In this document: in pieces, positions 17,686-34,429 of the stretch | Position numbering within the stretch: position 1 is the stretch's first letter | How the letters are laid out: each line of letters starts with the position of its first letter | Assembly (NCBI GenBank): GCA_023213395.1 | Contig: CM041465.1 | Coordinates: 44,895,741 to 44,959,740, forward strand | DNA from: Cycas panzhihuaensis | Taxonomy: Eukaryota > Cycadophyta | Length of the DNA stretch: 64,000 nt | Direction of reading: 5' to 3' | Notes under the pieces: generated by a model | Database searches by the model: none | What the model was told of the DNA's origin: nothing | Seen by the model: the letters and a program-made list of their open reading frames with translations, nothing else | Position numbers and translations under genes: made by a program

Positions 17686-18055
17686 ACATAACTTATCCGA
17701 TCAAGTTATGTAAACCACTATGGAGCTGTGTGTATTTGCTATTTAGCAGGCCAATAGTATGCATGGGCACTGCCGTCTAATAGAATGTAAGGCCGCTTAG
17801 GCCGCTAATAGGATTACATTTATAAGACCCTATTTTGTCTAGATAAGGGTCATAAATTGTAAATGATGGTTATCTTGATAGAACATTTTTATAAAGATTG
17901 TGTTGCAGTACTTTCTATCTTTTGGTGATTGTTTAGCACCCTAGTATTCCTATGAAACTCTTAGTTAAGTTGTTTGCTCTGTTGGATAAGAAGACGCTAC
18001 TACGATTGTCAAAGTCTCTGCTATCTCAAGAGTATTGACAAGAAGAAACGTCCCA
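17682..18055 (+). repeat. gypsy 2 5' LTR
   Basis: TGTTACATAAC...CGTCCCA, 374 bp. Terminal palindrome arms TTACATAACTT/AAGTTATGTAA are present. The TATA box seen in gypsy 1 has decayed to TAGATAAGG near 17841. Confidence 0.93.
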
Positions 18056-18057
18056 AG

Positions 18058-18069
18058 TGGTATCAGAGC
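18058..18069 (+). other. gypsy 2 primer-binding site (tRNA-iMet)
   Basis: TGGTATCAGAGC, two bases after the LTR; complementary to the 3' end of plant initiator tRNA-Met. Confidence 0.92.
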
Positions 18070-19085
18070 TGCGTCGCGATCGTGGGAGCCTGCCCGAAAG
18101 ACCAGTTTTTCTTTTTCTACTATCAGATCGAGTACTCTCTATACCCTAATAGAGATCGAGGAAAGACCTTTGCTTAGTACTCTTTCCATGGAGATTGAGG
18201 AACGGTATCGAGACAGTGCAAGAGTTGGGAGAAAGGGGAAATTCTTTTCCCAGGTAACTCTAGTACTTTATTCCTTATCTTTCATCTGGTTTTAATTTCA
18301 TTCCTATATTTTAATTCTGGCATTGAATTATATCTAAAGAGTAGATAACACTCTTGGGTGGTTACTTTTTTTTCTCCCTCCCACCTACTTTCCCAGGTAG
18401 AGAACACCGTTGGGCGGCAACTATCGACTGTTGAAGTCTTGTAGTGCAGTTTTTAGCGGTTAGAACCATGAAGCTACCTGCCCCAAACTTCTATAGTTTA
18501 TTGGTAGGCCTATAAGACTAAGCACACCTTATCTGGTGGTTTGTAGGATACTTTGGTTAAGACTGTAAGCCACCTCACAATTTGAAAAAAAAAGAGAGGG
18601 TAAAAAAAAAAAGAAAAAAAAAAAGAGAGAAAAAGAAAACATAAAAAAAAAAGGGAAGAAAAAAAATAGGAAAAGAGAGAGAGAGAAAAAGAAAACATAA
18701 AGAAAGAGAGAAAAAAAAAAAAAAACCCTTATAGGTATATATCTCATTTTGATCAGTATAATGTATTGGTTAATTTGCACTAAGTTGGTATATACTGTAA
18801 ATTTTCATAATTTTTAGTACCTAGTCATCGATGGGTTCTACCACTAGATACACTTCACATGCCCCATTTGAATAAGCTTTTTGCACTATTGAAAGAACTT
18901 GGTATCTTGTTTATGTAACTTTCTTTGGGGTCAATAGGCTATAGACACCTCACAATCTCCCTATTCACCCCTCTCTCTTTCCCTTAACAACTCCCTTTTT
19001 CTTACATCCTATTCTTTCTTGATCTTTCCCACTTCATTCATTCCCCTTCTTTCTACTTATTCCTGCCTCTTTATGCCCTTTCTCC
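18070..19085 (+). other. gypsy 2 leader with A/G tract
   Basis: About 1 kb of non-coding leader. It includes a 140-bp A/G-only tract (about 18585-18726), then 'cccttataggtatatatctc', then a pyrimidine-rich stretch before gag. The equivalent A-rich position in gypsy 3 carries a (TA)n expansion. Confidence 0.75.
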
Positions 19086-22000
19086 ATGGCTTCTCAAAGA
19101 AACAATGACAAAATCTTGGTACTTGAGACCGAAGTCAATAGAATTCATGATAAAATAGAGGATCTCAACCACATACGCGAGGAGGTTAAAAATAAAGTAG
19201 CTACCATACGCATATAATTTAGCTCAAAATTGTAAAACCTAGCATCTCATGATGATGTCTAAGATGTAAATAAGAGATTAAACAACTTCTCTTCTCCACC
19301 ACCAGTTGGCTCCACATAGCAACAAATCGTGCCTCGACCTCCACGTCAGTAGTCACCATTCCATCATAAGATCAACATACCTACATTTGATCCAGATCTC
19401 AATAGGGATAGTGCACGAAGTTGGATTAGCAACCTAGAGTCTTACTTTACACTCAACCCAATGTTAGTAATGAGAAACTTACATTTGCTTCTATTCACTT
19501 AGATGGGAAGGCATATCATTGGTTTTGATGGTGGAAACGAGAGTACCCCTCCATCTAGTCTTGGGCGCACTTCTCTACTTATTCTTTTGAGCAGTATGAA
19601 GACACTTGGAGTCAATCTTTTTTTACACAGCTAATATGTTTGAAGAAAGCATCCTCTATCGAAGTTTACACTGACGAGTTCCAATCTTTACGTAATCAGG
19701 TTGATTAACAACTTGATAAACATACAGAGATAGATACGTACGTGTCTGGACTTAAAGAACGCATCCAAATGTGCTTGAAGATAGTCTCCCTATCCACTTT
19801 AAAGGATACAATTAATATGGCTAAAGCAGTAGAAGCAGGATTTGTTGTAGAAAGACCTCCTCCATTCAGATGAGACTCCACATGGTTTTCATAATCCCAA
19901 TAAGCTGATATGGCCTGGTCCCAGAGACCACAATCACACTTATGACCAAAGGATACCCCAGCCACATCTCTCGAACAACATATTGAGGAATCATCTTTGA
20001 AGTCCATACACATCACTCCTGTAGAGGTACAATGTCATCGGGAAGCTAGTCTATGTATGTAATATTATGAAAAATAGACCACTGGTCACAATAGAATCTG
20101 CAAAGCTAGGAAGATGGTCTTCATAATTGACCCAGGCTTACCCTTCGATGATGACCTCGAGACTGAGTATAAATATGATGATAAACCCCAAGACCACCCT
20201 ACTGATGAGTTACCCCCAAACCCTAAGCCTGAAGTTTCCTTATTAATAGTTACCTCCATTAGATGTCTTGAACCACTTCGAGTTAAAGGAATACTTAAGA
20301 AAGCCCCAATTACCATTTTTATCAACGGTGGTATGTTGCTAAATTTTATTAACATCTCCATTGCCCACCAATTGAATCTTTACATAGAACCTAAAACTGG
20401 CTTCACTTGATTCTTACCTGGTCATCACACACTCTATTGTGTGGGATCAATAAAAAACCTCACAGTCCACATTGGCTCATATAACCTTGTCTCTACTTTT
20501 TATGCCTTGTCCATAGGTGGGTTAGATGTAATTCTTGGCGTACAATGGCTCTGGACTCTAGGAACTTAAATCACTAATAACTCCCCCATGACCCCCTTCA
20601 TTATGTTCAAAGATCACATGGGCTGCTCTCATAAACTTTATAGGATGCAAGCCCCCTAAACAAAGTAATCACACCCTCACGAATGCGCCACCAACTCAAT
20701 GGTAACATAGGATACATCATTCATCTTAACCATATCTAGGCCCCCTCGGATATCCACCCTAATATCCAACAAGTATTAGATTGATATTAATCTGTATTTG
20801 CTCTGTTACCTGCTATCCCTCCACCTGATTGAGGCTTTTACCATACTATTGAGTTACAAAGTTTATACGACCTAATTAGCCTTCGACCATATAGAAATTC
20901 CTATTTCCAAAAAAATGAAATTGAAAAAATCACGTGGGAATTATTAGACATGGGTATCATCCAACCTAGTAAAAGCCTGTATGCGGCACCCATCGTCTTA
21001 GTTTGCAAGAAGGATGGCTCTTTCTGAAATTGTGTTGACTATCGTGTGCTCAATAAAATCACCATAAAAAATAAGTTTCTCATGCCACGAATTGATGACA
21101 TATTAGATGAAATCCATGGTGCTGCAATTTTTACCAAGCTTAATTTATAGTCAGGATACTACTAAATTCCCATTTTGCCAGAGGATCAACATAAAACAAC
21201 TTTCTGAACCCACCATAGCCACTTTGAGTTCCAGGTCATGCCCTTTAGCCTATGTAATGCTCTAGCCATCTTTTAGGCCCTCATGAATAAGATCTTTTCC
21301 CCATACTTACAAAAAATTTTCATTGTCTTCTTCAATGATATTCTTATCTATAACTCAAATATGCTAGCCCATATCCCACATCTAGAAACAGTCCTTCAAA
21401 TCCTAGCTGAGAATAAACTGTATGCTAAGCTCTCCAAATGTGAATTTAGGAAATCTGAATTACAATACCTTGGGCATATTATATCATTTGTAGGGGTTCA
21501 GGTGAATACTGATAAAATCTCTATCATCACTAATTGGCCAACCCCAAAATCCCTGACCTAATTGTGGGCTTTCCTAAGACTTACTGGATTCTATTGTCGG
21601 TTTGTTTGAAAATATGCCACCCTAAACCACTCCCTTAACCCACTTACTCTGGAAGGATTCCTTCTAGTGGTCCCCCTCAACTAATGAGGCCTTCCTCCAT
21701 TTAAAGGAGGTTATGACAACCACCCCAGTCTTGGCCTCCCCTGACTTTTCTCAGCCTTTCCAATTAGAATGTGATGCGTCTGGGTTTGGATTAGGTGCAA
21801 TCTTAATACAAGACTTCCACCCCATTGTCTTCGAAAGTCAAAAACTCAAAGATCATGAATGTAGAATTTCTACCTATAAAAAAGAAATATGGACCATCCT
21901 CCATGCTATTGACAAGTGGTGACAGTATCCACTTGGTTCTAAATTCACTATCCTTACTAATCATCATAGCCTTCGTTGTTTACTAGATTAACGAGTCCTC

Positions 22001-23407
22001 TTAGAAGAGTAGGCGAAATGGATCAACCGCCTCTAAGTTTTTGATTTTACAATCACATATAAAAAGGGGAAAGATAACATTGCAGCAGATGCTCTCTCGA
22101 GGCTGCCTTCACCTACATTTGGCGATAACATCGAGGATCCCACTATTTATACCATTTCCTCCCCACAACCAACATGACTACAAGATTTAGCCATGGCTAA
22201 CCAAAACCAACATGATTTTGTGCAATGGGCCAATAAGGTCCATACTCATAAGGATTGGTACATCCATAATAATCTTCTCTTATACCAAAATCACATATTC
22301 GTACATCCCCTTTCAGCTTTTATCGTGTGGATTTTATTAGAATATCATTCTTCCCCTCTTGGTAGCCACTCTAGTTATGATAAAACTTACTATAGGATTC
22401 GTTCTAACTTCTTTTGGCTAGAAACGTATATGGACTTTATAACGAGCCTACCACCAACTGCTGGATCTGACTCCATTTTAGTTGTCATAGATCGGTTGAC
22501 AAAATATACCCACTTCTTGCCCATCCACACAAACTATAAAGCCCCATGCATCGCTAACATCTACATCTAGACAATATTTCGTTTGCAAGGTTTTCCATCC
22601 ACCATTGTATGTGATCGCGACCTTAAATTCACTACCTCCTTTTGACAAGAGCTATTCCGTGCATCAGCAACATCATTCAATATGAGTTCTGCATACCATC
22701 CACAGACCAATGGCCAGTCTGAGGTCTTTAACAAAACTCTTAAGACCTACTTACGCTGCTTTGCATCTGACCACCAGTCTAAATAGACATCATGGCTAGC
22801 TCTAGCTGAGTATTAGTACAACTCCTCACACCATTCAGCCATTGGAATGTCTCTATTTTTAGCTCTCTATGGGTATCCCCCACCATCCCACCACACCCTT
22901 AAACAAAACCTATCCATGGCCCAAAATCAAATGAAATAATTAGCAGACCGCCACCACTCTAATCGCTCCTTCAATATTGGGGATCTGATATTTCTTCATC
23001 TCTAACCTTATAAGCAATAATCCCTTTGCCATCATAAGAACCACAAACTTATCCCTCGATATTATGGCCCCTATTAAGTCCTTAAATGTATTGGTGAAGT
23101 TGCATATGCTCTTGACCTTCCTCCGACCACAAACATTTATAATGTTTTTCATATCTCCTATCTTCGGAAGTGTCTAAGTAAAACCCATACTCCCCAGACA
23201 ACCCTTCCAATTTTAGATGAAGAGAAAACCTTATCCGTACCTCTAGAATGCATTCTGGCTATTAGACAACGACATCTCTAGAATCAGTCCATTTCAGAAT
23301 ATTTGATACAGTGGACATGCTGCACCTCTAACGAAGCAACTTAGGAGTCTGATGAGTTTCTCAAAAAGCACTCATATCTCACATGCCTCGAGGACCTAAT
23401 ATCTTAG
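19086..23407 (+). pseudogene. gypsy 2 gag-pol, degenerate
   Basis: Start ATG at 19086 (MASQRNNDKILVLETEVNRI). Gag homologous to gypsy 1 but frameshifted near 19468. Protease active site at about 20324 reads N-G-G instead of D-S-G, so the catalytic Asp is gone. RT at 20840-21600; the catalytic box reads FFND at about 21330 instead of F-x-D-D. RNase H 21713-22130 (LECDASGFGLG). Integrase 22193-22870, with the segment carrying the CC half of the HHCC finger and the start of the core deleted at 22425. Chromodomain remnant 23270-23400. Stop at 23405-23407. Many stops throughout. Confidence 0.9.
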
Positions 23408-23418
23408 GGGAGAGGACT

Positions 23419-23792
23419 TGTTACATAACTTATCCGGCTAAGTTATATAAACCACTATGGAACTGTGTGCATGTTCCATTTAGCGGGCCAATAGTATGCA
23501 TGGGCATTGTCGTCCAATAAAATGTAAAGCCACTTAGGCTACAAATAGGATTACATGTATAAGACCCTATTTTGCCTATATAAGGGTCATAAATTGTAAA
23601 TTATGGTTATCTTAATAGAACATTGTTATAAAGATTGTGCTGTGGTACTTTCTATCTTTTGGTGATCATTTAGCGCTCTGGTGTTCCTATGAAACTCTTA
23701 GTTAATTTGTTTGCTCTGTTAGATAAGAAGACACTGCTACGATTGTCAAATTCTCTACTATCTCAAGAGTATTGGTAAGAAGAAACGTCCCA
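23419..23792 (+). repeat. gypsy 2 3' LTR
   Basis: 374 bp, TGTTACATAAC...CGTCCCA, preceded by the polypurine tract AGGGGAGAGGACT (23406-23418). TATATAAGG box near 23578. Followed by ATATA. Confidence 0.93.
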
Positions 23793-24838
<1,046 letters not shown>

Positions 24839-25751
24839 TGATCCAGGAGAATCTACCATATATTTACAGGAGGCAGAAAATGCTAGGAGGATCTACCATA
24901 TGTTTACAGGATATAGAAAATGTTAGGCATTGGTATAAATGAAAGAGATCGGTCCAAACAGTATCAAACTTATATGAAATTTTGTGGAAAGGAAGAAGGC
25001 ACATCTCACTACATGTGTACAAAAGGTGGGGTGCAGAAAATATCATTTGATTAGATTTCAAGCCTTGTTTTGCAGAAAATTGATCCCACAGCCATAAAAA
25101 AATAACAAATATATACTATCATTAAATTAATGAAAATGTAGTAAAATAACATCCAAATAAGCTAAAATTTTGAGGAAGAGAAGGTGACACATGTTCCTAC
25201 ACTTATATTAAATTTGAGATAAAGTGGAGTTTGTTAAGCTTAGGTACAAGCCATAAGATTTTAGAATTGCATGAAGGCCACTTAGACAACATGTATTCTG
25301 GTTGTTAGTGGTTATACTTGCATGATTGCCACTTGTTAAATATGAAATTTAGGTTTTTTTCTATAAATTAAGCCCTCTTGAGCTCATTTACATGATTGGA
25401 GACTTGGTTCTTATATGTGAAAGAGACTTGACTTGGGAGCATCCTTGGAGAAGCACTTGGAGGGTTGGATGCCCACATTATGGTATAATTGTATCATCTA
25501 TTCCTTATAACTTGACCATTCTTTTGCTAGTTATTTTCTCCACCATTAAACGAAGATTTTTATAGTTTTAATAAAAGTATTACTCTTCTTACATTTAGAT
25601 CAATGGCAAGTATAAATGATTTGATGTAGAATTTCCTTTTGTAGGCTCATCCTTATTTTGATGTTATTGAAAATCCTTACTAATACCTAGGATCTCAAGG
25701 AGAAAGGTTGATAATTTATGTCTTCACCAATTAAGCTATACTTTGGGATCA
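24839..25751 (+). repeat. gypsy B 5' LTR
   Basis: TGATCC...GGATCA. An internal repeated motif near the start ('gatctaccatatgtttacag' type) occurs at about 24851 and 24890. Candidate TATA box TATAAAT at 25362-25368. Confidence 0.93.
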
Positions 25752-25756
25752 TATTT

Positions 25757-25768
25757 TGGTATCAGAGC
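25757..25768 (+). other. gypsy B primer-binding site (tRNA-iMet)
   Basis: TGGTATCAGAGC, five bases after the 5' LTR, followed by ATG TGATC. Confidence 0.9.
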
Positions 25769-25884
25769 ATGTGATCTTTGTTGTAGGGACTTGAATGGTA
25801 TAAATAAGGAAAGGATACAAAGAGAAAAGTGAAGCTTTTCTTGTGTTGCAATCACTAAGAAGACAAAGAAAGAATCCAAGCACC

Positions 25885-28800
25885 ATGGCTAAAAAAGAAG
25901 ATGGAGAAATTAGATTTGAGAAGAACGTAGAAGTCTTGATGCAAATGATGACCCAACTTGTACCTCTAGTCAAGGGCAAAGGTAAAGGGAAGCAAGTTGA
26001 AGGAGGATCCACATATGACTACAACCATGAAGAGGAAGATGATGAGACCTTAAAACACTCATTTGAAGAAAGAAAGGGTATTTCATCTCATCAACCCTTC
26101 AAGGTGGAGGCAAAGTTGGATATTCCAACTTATGATGGAGAGGTAAATGCTAAAACGTTGGACCATTAATTGGATCAACTTGAAACCTACTTCACAATTT
26201 ATACTTATAGTAATGCTTAAAAGCTTTCATTTTCTAGGATTAAGTTATGTAAACATGTATTGACATGGTGGAATGCATATTTGAAGACTTATGATATATC
26301 TTCTTTTTTATGGATGGATTTTAAGAAAATAATAAAGAAGCAATACTACCCTATAGGTCATGAGGAAGACCAATGGGCCACTTGGCAATATTTATGCCAA
26401 GGGAGAGATGTATGTGTCCAAGACTATACTTCTTTATTTTTTAGGAATGGCATGCTACTTGGTATTAATATGGATAAACATAACACTCTTATAGAATTCA
26501 TTAGAGGATTACATGAATACATAAGGAAGGAACTAAGGCTTTTTAATGTTCAATCCATTGGAGAAGCAAGTAAAATAGCTATTACAATAGAAAGTAAAAG
26601 CAAGAAACCTACATTCATGTCTAAAGATTCTACTTGTACTTCTAATAAGTATGAAAAGAATCCTAAATTGTACTCATCTAAAAGGCAAGAAGGAAAGAAG
26701 AAAATAACTAATTTTGTTAAAAGTTGTAACTATTGTGAGCATTATGATATTAGTGGTCATGTTGCAGCAAAGTGTTGCAAGTTGCATCTAGAGCTAAAGC
26801 CAAAGCATATCAAAGATATGGAATTAAGAAAGAAGTAAAAAAAGAAAGCACTACTTTCTGAGGTGGAGATTCAAAGTGAAGGAGAAGAAGAGAAGGTTAC
26901 TCTACCCACAAATTATGGAGATAATGCTATAAGGGAGGAACTATTCCACTTGAAGCTTCAAGTAGGAAATAATATTATTGGTGCCATTATAGATCTGGGG
27001 AGACAAAAGAATTTTTTCTCAAAAAGTTTAGTAAGGAGCCTTGGGTTGGTAACTACTCTACAAACTCACCCATATCTTCTTGGTTAGATCCATAAAGATG
27101 TGAAAATTCAAATATCAAAGTAATGTACACTTAAATTTTCCATCACTAATATTTTTGTTGATGAAGTGATATGTGATGTAGTACCATTAGATGTATGCCA
27201 TGTTGTGCTTGGGAGTCCCTACTTATGGGATCAAGATACACTCTTCTATCGAAGGGAGAGAAAGTATCAGTTGATGAAGGATAACAAGGGTTTCATCATA
27301 AAAGCCACAAAGAAGCACTTGGATAAGATAACATTAATTTCATCCACACAAGTAGAAAGGATGATCAATGCATGTGGTAAATTCATCATCTTAATGGTAA
27401 GGAGACAAGAAGAGCCAAGAGATGAAAAAGGTCCTTCTACTCACACTCTTCTTATATCACCTAGACAAATGCAATAAATTAAGGAGTTAAAGACAATGTA
27501 TGACATTCTATTTCAATATGTTGATGGACTACTGCCAAAGAGAAAGTTAGAGCATGGAATCACTCTTGTAGGAGATGCACCATTTCCTAATGTTGCTTTG
27601 TATAAGCACTCCATTGTAGAGAATAATGAGATAAAGAGGCAAGTTGAGGAGTTGCTTGATCAAGGGGTCATAAGACCTTCATGTTCACCTTATGGGTCAC
27701 CAATTGTCTTAGTGCCTAAGAAGGATGGAGGATGGAGAATATGTATAGATTTTCATGCTTTGAATAAAATTACAATTAAAAATCACTACCCTTTGCCTCA
27801 CATAGATGATTTACTTGATCAAATTCAGCATGCTTGTTATTTTACTAAGTTGGATTTGAAAAGCAGTTATTACCAAGTTAGGGTCAAGGAGGAGGACACA
27901 TGGAAGATGGCCTTCAAAACAAAGCAAGGACTCTTTGAATGGATGGTTATGCCTTTCGGATTGTGTAATGCTCCTGCAACATTCATGAGGCTAATGAATG
28001 AAATGTTAAGGCCTTACTTGGATAATTTTGTTGTTGTCTATCTTGATGACATTTTGATTTTCAACAACATATGGGAGGAACATTTACAGCACATAGAAGA
28101 AGTTTTAAAGACTATGACTAAGCATCATTTGAAGCTTAAAGTGAAGAAGTATGAATTTGGCAAGGAGAACTTAATCTTCTTAGGCTTTGTGGTTGGAGGA
28201 GGAAAGTTGAGCATCGATCCACTCAAGACTCAAGCCATCCTCAAATGGCCTAAGCCAACAAACACCACACAGATGAGAAGTTTTTTAGGAGCTTGTTAAT
28301 ACTTGAGAAAGTTTATTCTTCATTTATTACAGGTTGAAGCACCTTTATATGGATTGACAAAAGTTAGTAAAAAGTTTACTTGGGTTTCCAATGAGGAAGA
28401 AACTTTTCTTCTATTAAAGAAGAAAATTTGTGAAGCACCAGTTTTGGCAATGCCGAATTTGCAAAGGCCTTTTGAAATAGAAGCTGATGCAAGTGGAAAT
28501 ATGATGGGAGTTGTCCTTATTCAAGATGGAAAGCCTATTGCTTACCATTCAGAAGTCTTCACCCCTCAAGTAAAAACCTACCCAACATATGATTGAGAAA
28601 TGTTCACACTACATCAAGCATACAAGCATTAGAGGTCCTATTTACTTGGAAAAGAGGTGGGGCCAATGCATCATGAAGAGTACAAAGACTTGTACCATGA
28701 AGATGAAGCCTTGAAGGAAGAATTAGAGAACCTAATGAAAGGAAGACCTTCCCAACTTGCTTGGAAGGATGGTCTACTTTTCAAAGGGGAGAAACTATAT

Positions 28801-30118
28801 GTTCCATCAAAAGGAGACAAGATCAGGTCACTTAGAGAAGCCCATACTTCTAAAGTAGTTGGTCCCTTTGATATAGAGAAGACTTTAGCAAACTTGAAAA
28901 GATATGTTGTATAGACAAAAATGCAAAATGATGTAAAAGAAAATATATAAGGATGTGTAATATGTAATACTTCTAAGCCTTCTTCTAGAAAATTAGGATT
29001 GTATACACCACTTCCTATTCCTACTAGGACTTGGGAAAGTATCTCCATTGATTTCTTAGGGGGACTTCCCATGACTAGGAAGGGACATGACTATCTCTTT
29101 GTTGTTGTAGATAGATTCAGTAAAATGATATATCTAATACCTTATAAGAAGACAATCATAGAAACATGAGTAGCTGAGTTGTTCTTTGAGCATGTATGGA
29201 AGAATTTTGGCTTGCCTTCTTCCATCATTTCAGATCGAGACACTCGATTCCTTTCATTATTTTGGAAGACACTATGGGAGATGATGGATACTAAATTGAA
29301 GAGGAGTACAAGTTTCCATCCTCAAATAGATGGACAAACCAAAGTAGTGAATAGAGCTTTAGTACATTTATTGAGGGGATACAATTCCAAGCATCCAAAG
29401 ACTTGGTATGAATCATTGGCTTTTCTACAATTTGCATTTAATAGGGCAATGCATGCATCACACTCTAAAGCACCTTTTGAAGTTTGTTTGGGATGCTTGC
29501 CTCAAAGTCCATTTAACTTAGAGTTTTTCATGCAAGCTAAGAAAGGATCCATCAAAGAGAAGGAGGAGCATGATATGGATTTAAGATACTTGGAGAAGAT
29601 CTAGAGAGTCCACAAAGAAGTACATGATCAACTTCTAAGGACTCAACAAAAGTACAAGGAAAGATATGACAAGCATAGGCAAGAGTGTACTTTTTAAGAA
29701 GGATATTTGGTATGGTTATACTTGAGAAAGAAGAGGTTAAAAGGATAAGATAAGAAACTCAAACCTATAAGGTATGGACCATTCAAGATTTTGATAAACG
29801 TAGGTGGAAATGCTTTCCAACTTGATCTTCCACCTTATATGCAAATATATTCAGTAGTAAATGCTAAATATTTAAAACTCTTTGAGCCGTCTATGCTAGA
29901 TGAGAAGCAAGACTAGCTTACTTTACCTTCAGTTGATGACTTATATTTGGAAAGTGAGGAGCCTCTGAAGGAATATTATATCTTGGAGAGAAAATCCACC
30001 AAAACAAGACATAAGACATGAATCTTTTAGGATTTGAGTAGCAGGACAATTGCCTAGTAAGGCCAAGTGGTTTAGTAGGCAACAAGAAGAACAACACTTC
30101 CCCTATCTCCAATTCTAA
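25885..30118 (+). pseudogene. gypsy B gag-pol, degenerate
   Basis: Start ATG at 25885 (MAKKEDGEIRFEKNVEVL). Gag 26100-26640; zinc knuckle at 26728-26781 (CNYC...GHVAAKC, spacing longer than usual). Protease about 26985, D-L-G for D-S-G. RT 27600-28300 with an intact VVVYLDDILIF box near 28035. RNase H from 28470 (IEADASG), but its C-terminal part is missing: the sequence jumps from LLGKE to the integrase N-terminal region near 28657. Integrase 28670-29600: the HHCC finger has its second His changed (GPF for GHF), core IDFLGGLP at 29050, SDRDTRF at 29230, VVNRAL near 29350. At least ten stops, including 26167 and 28298. The frame after 29914 still resembles the pol C-terminus, so the end is approximate. 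Confidence 0.9.
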
Positions 30119-30158
30119 GACAAACAAGAGTTGGCTATTTTCCAAGTAAGGGAATTCG

Positions 30159-31072
30159 TGATCCAGGAGGATCTACCATATGTTTACAAGAGGCAAAAAA
30201 TGCTAGGAGGATCTACCATATGTCTACAGGATGCAGAAAATGTTAGGCATTGGCATAACTAAAAGAGATAGGGCCAAATGGCATCAAACTTATATTAAAT
30301 TTTGTGTAATGGAAGAAGGAACATCCCACTACATGTGTAAAAAATGTGGGGTTCAGAAAATATCATTTGATTAGATTTCAAGCATTGTTTTACAGAAAAT
30401 TGATCCCACAACCAACAGAAAAATAAGAAATACATATTATCATTAAATTAATGAAAATATAGTTAAATGATATCTAAATGCACTAAAATTTTTAGGAAGA
30501 TAAGGGGACATATGTTCTTATATGTGTACCAAATTGGAGATGAATTGGAGTTCGTTAAGACTAGGTACAAGCCATACCTCTTTAGAATTACATGAAGGCC
30601 ACTTGGACAACATGCATTCTACTTGTTAGTGGTTATACTTGCATGATTGCCACTTGTTAAACATGCAATTTAGGTTTCTTTCTATACATTGAGCCCTATT
30701 GAGCTCATTTACATAGTTGGAGACTTGGTTCTTGTATGTGAAAGAGACTTGACTTGGGAGCATCCTTGGAGAAGCACTTGGAGGGTTGGAGGCCCCCATT
30801 ATGGTATAATTGTATCACCTATTCCTTGTAACTTGACCATTCTTTTGCTAGTTATTTTCTCCACCATTAAATAGAGTTTTTTATAGTTTTAATAAAAGTA
30901 TTACTCTTCTTACCTTTGGAGCAATGGCAGGTATAAATGATTTAATGTAGAATATCCTTTTGTGGGCTATTCCTTATTTTGATGTTATTGAGAATTCTAT
31001 ACGAATACTTAGGATCTCAAGGAGAAAGGTTTATAATTTATTTCTTGACCAATTAAGCTCTACTTTGGGATC

Positions 31073-31073
<1 letters not shown>
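30159..31073 (+). repeat. gypsy B 3' LTR
   Basis: Same start and end as the 5' copy, several percent different. The upstream purine-rich 'aagtaaggga' (30145-30154) is the likely polypurine tract. Directly followed by TATAT and microsatellite D. Confidence 0.93.
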
Positions 31074-34416
<3,343 letters not shown>

Positions 34417-34427
34417 TTCTCCCCCAT
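34417..34427 (-). other. copia C polypurine tract
   Basis: Minus strand ATGGGGGAGAA directly before the 3' LTR, the usual copia arrangement; this sets the 34070 LTR as a 3' LTR. Confidence 0.85.
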
Positions 34428-34429
34428 AA

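Larger units (their letters stand above)
17682..23792 (+). mobile_element. Ty3/gypsy chromodomain element gypsy 2, complete ends
   Basis: Two 374-bp LTRs (17682-18055 and 23419-23792), initiator tRNA-Met primer site, leader, degenerate gag-pol and polypurine tract. Flanked by ATATA at 17677-17681 and ATATA at 23793-23797, a 5-bp target duplication made of microsatellite sequence. The LTRs differ at about 42 of 374 positions by eye (about 11%), so the insertion is old. Two pol deletions relative to gypsy 1: about 125 bp at 22425 and about 70 bp near 22895. Confidence 0.93.
24839..31073 (+). mobile_element. Ty3/gypsy element gypsy B, second family, complete ends
   Basis: LTRs 24839-25751 (913 bp) and 30159-31073 (915 bp) start TGATCC and end GGATCA, a 6-bp terminal inverted repeat. 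Target duplication TATAT at 24834-24838 and 31074-31078, again inside (TA)n. Primer site for tRNA-iMet at 25757. Single gag-pol frame order gag-PR-RT-RH-INT. Protein and LTR sequences differ from gypsy 1-4 and no chromodomain was seen. 6.2 kb in total. Confidence 0.94.

Noticed and set aside
18510-18780. Phe/Ser/Leu-rich minus-strand frames in 11.4, 18.6 and 51.8 kb
   Set aside because: They come from the A/G tract of the gypsy leaders read in reverse, not from a membrane protein gene.
11377-23792. Gypsy 1 and gypsy 2 as a tandem array formed by LTR recombination
   Set aside because: Gypsy 2 has its own two LTRs and its own ATATA duplication, and a kilobase of microsatellite separates the elements; two insertions explain it better.
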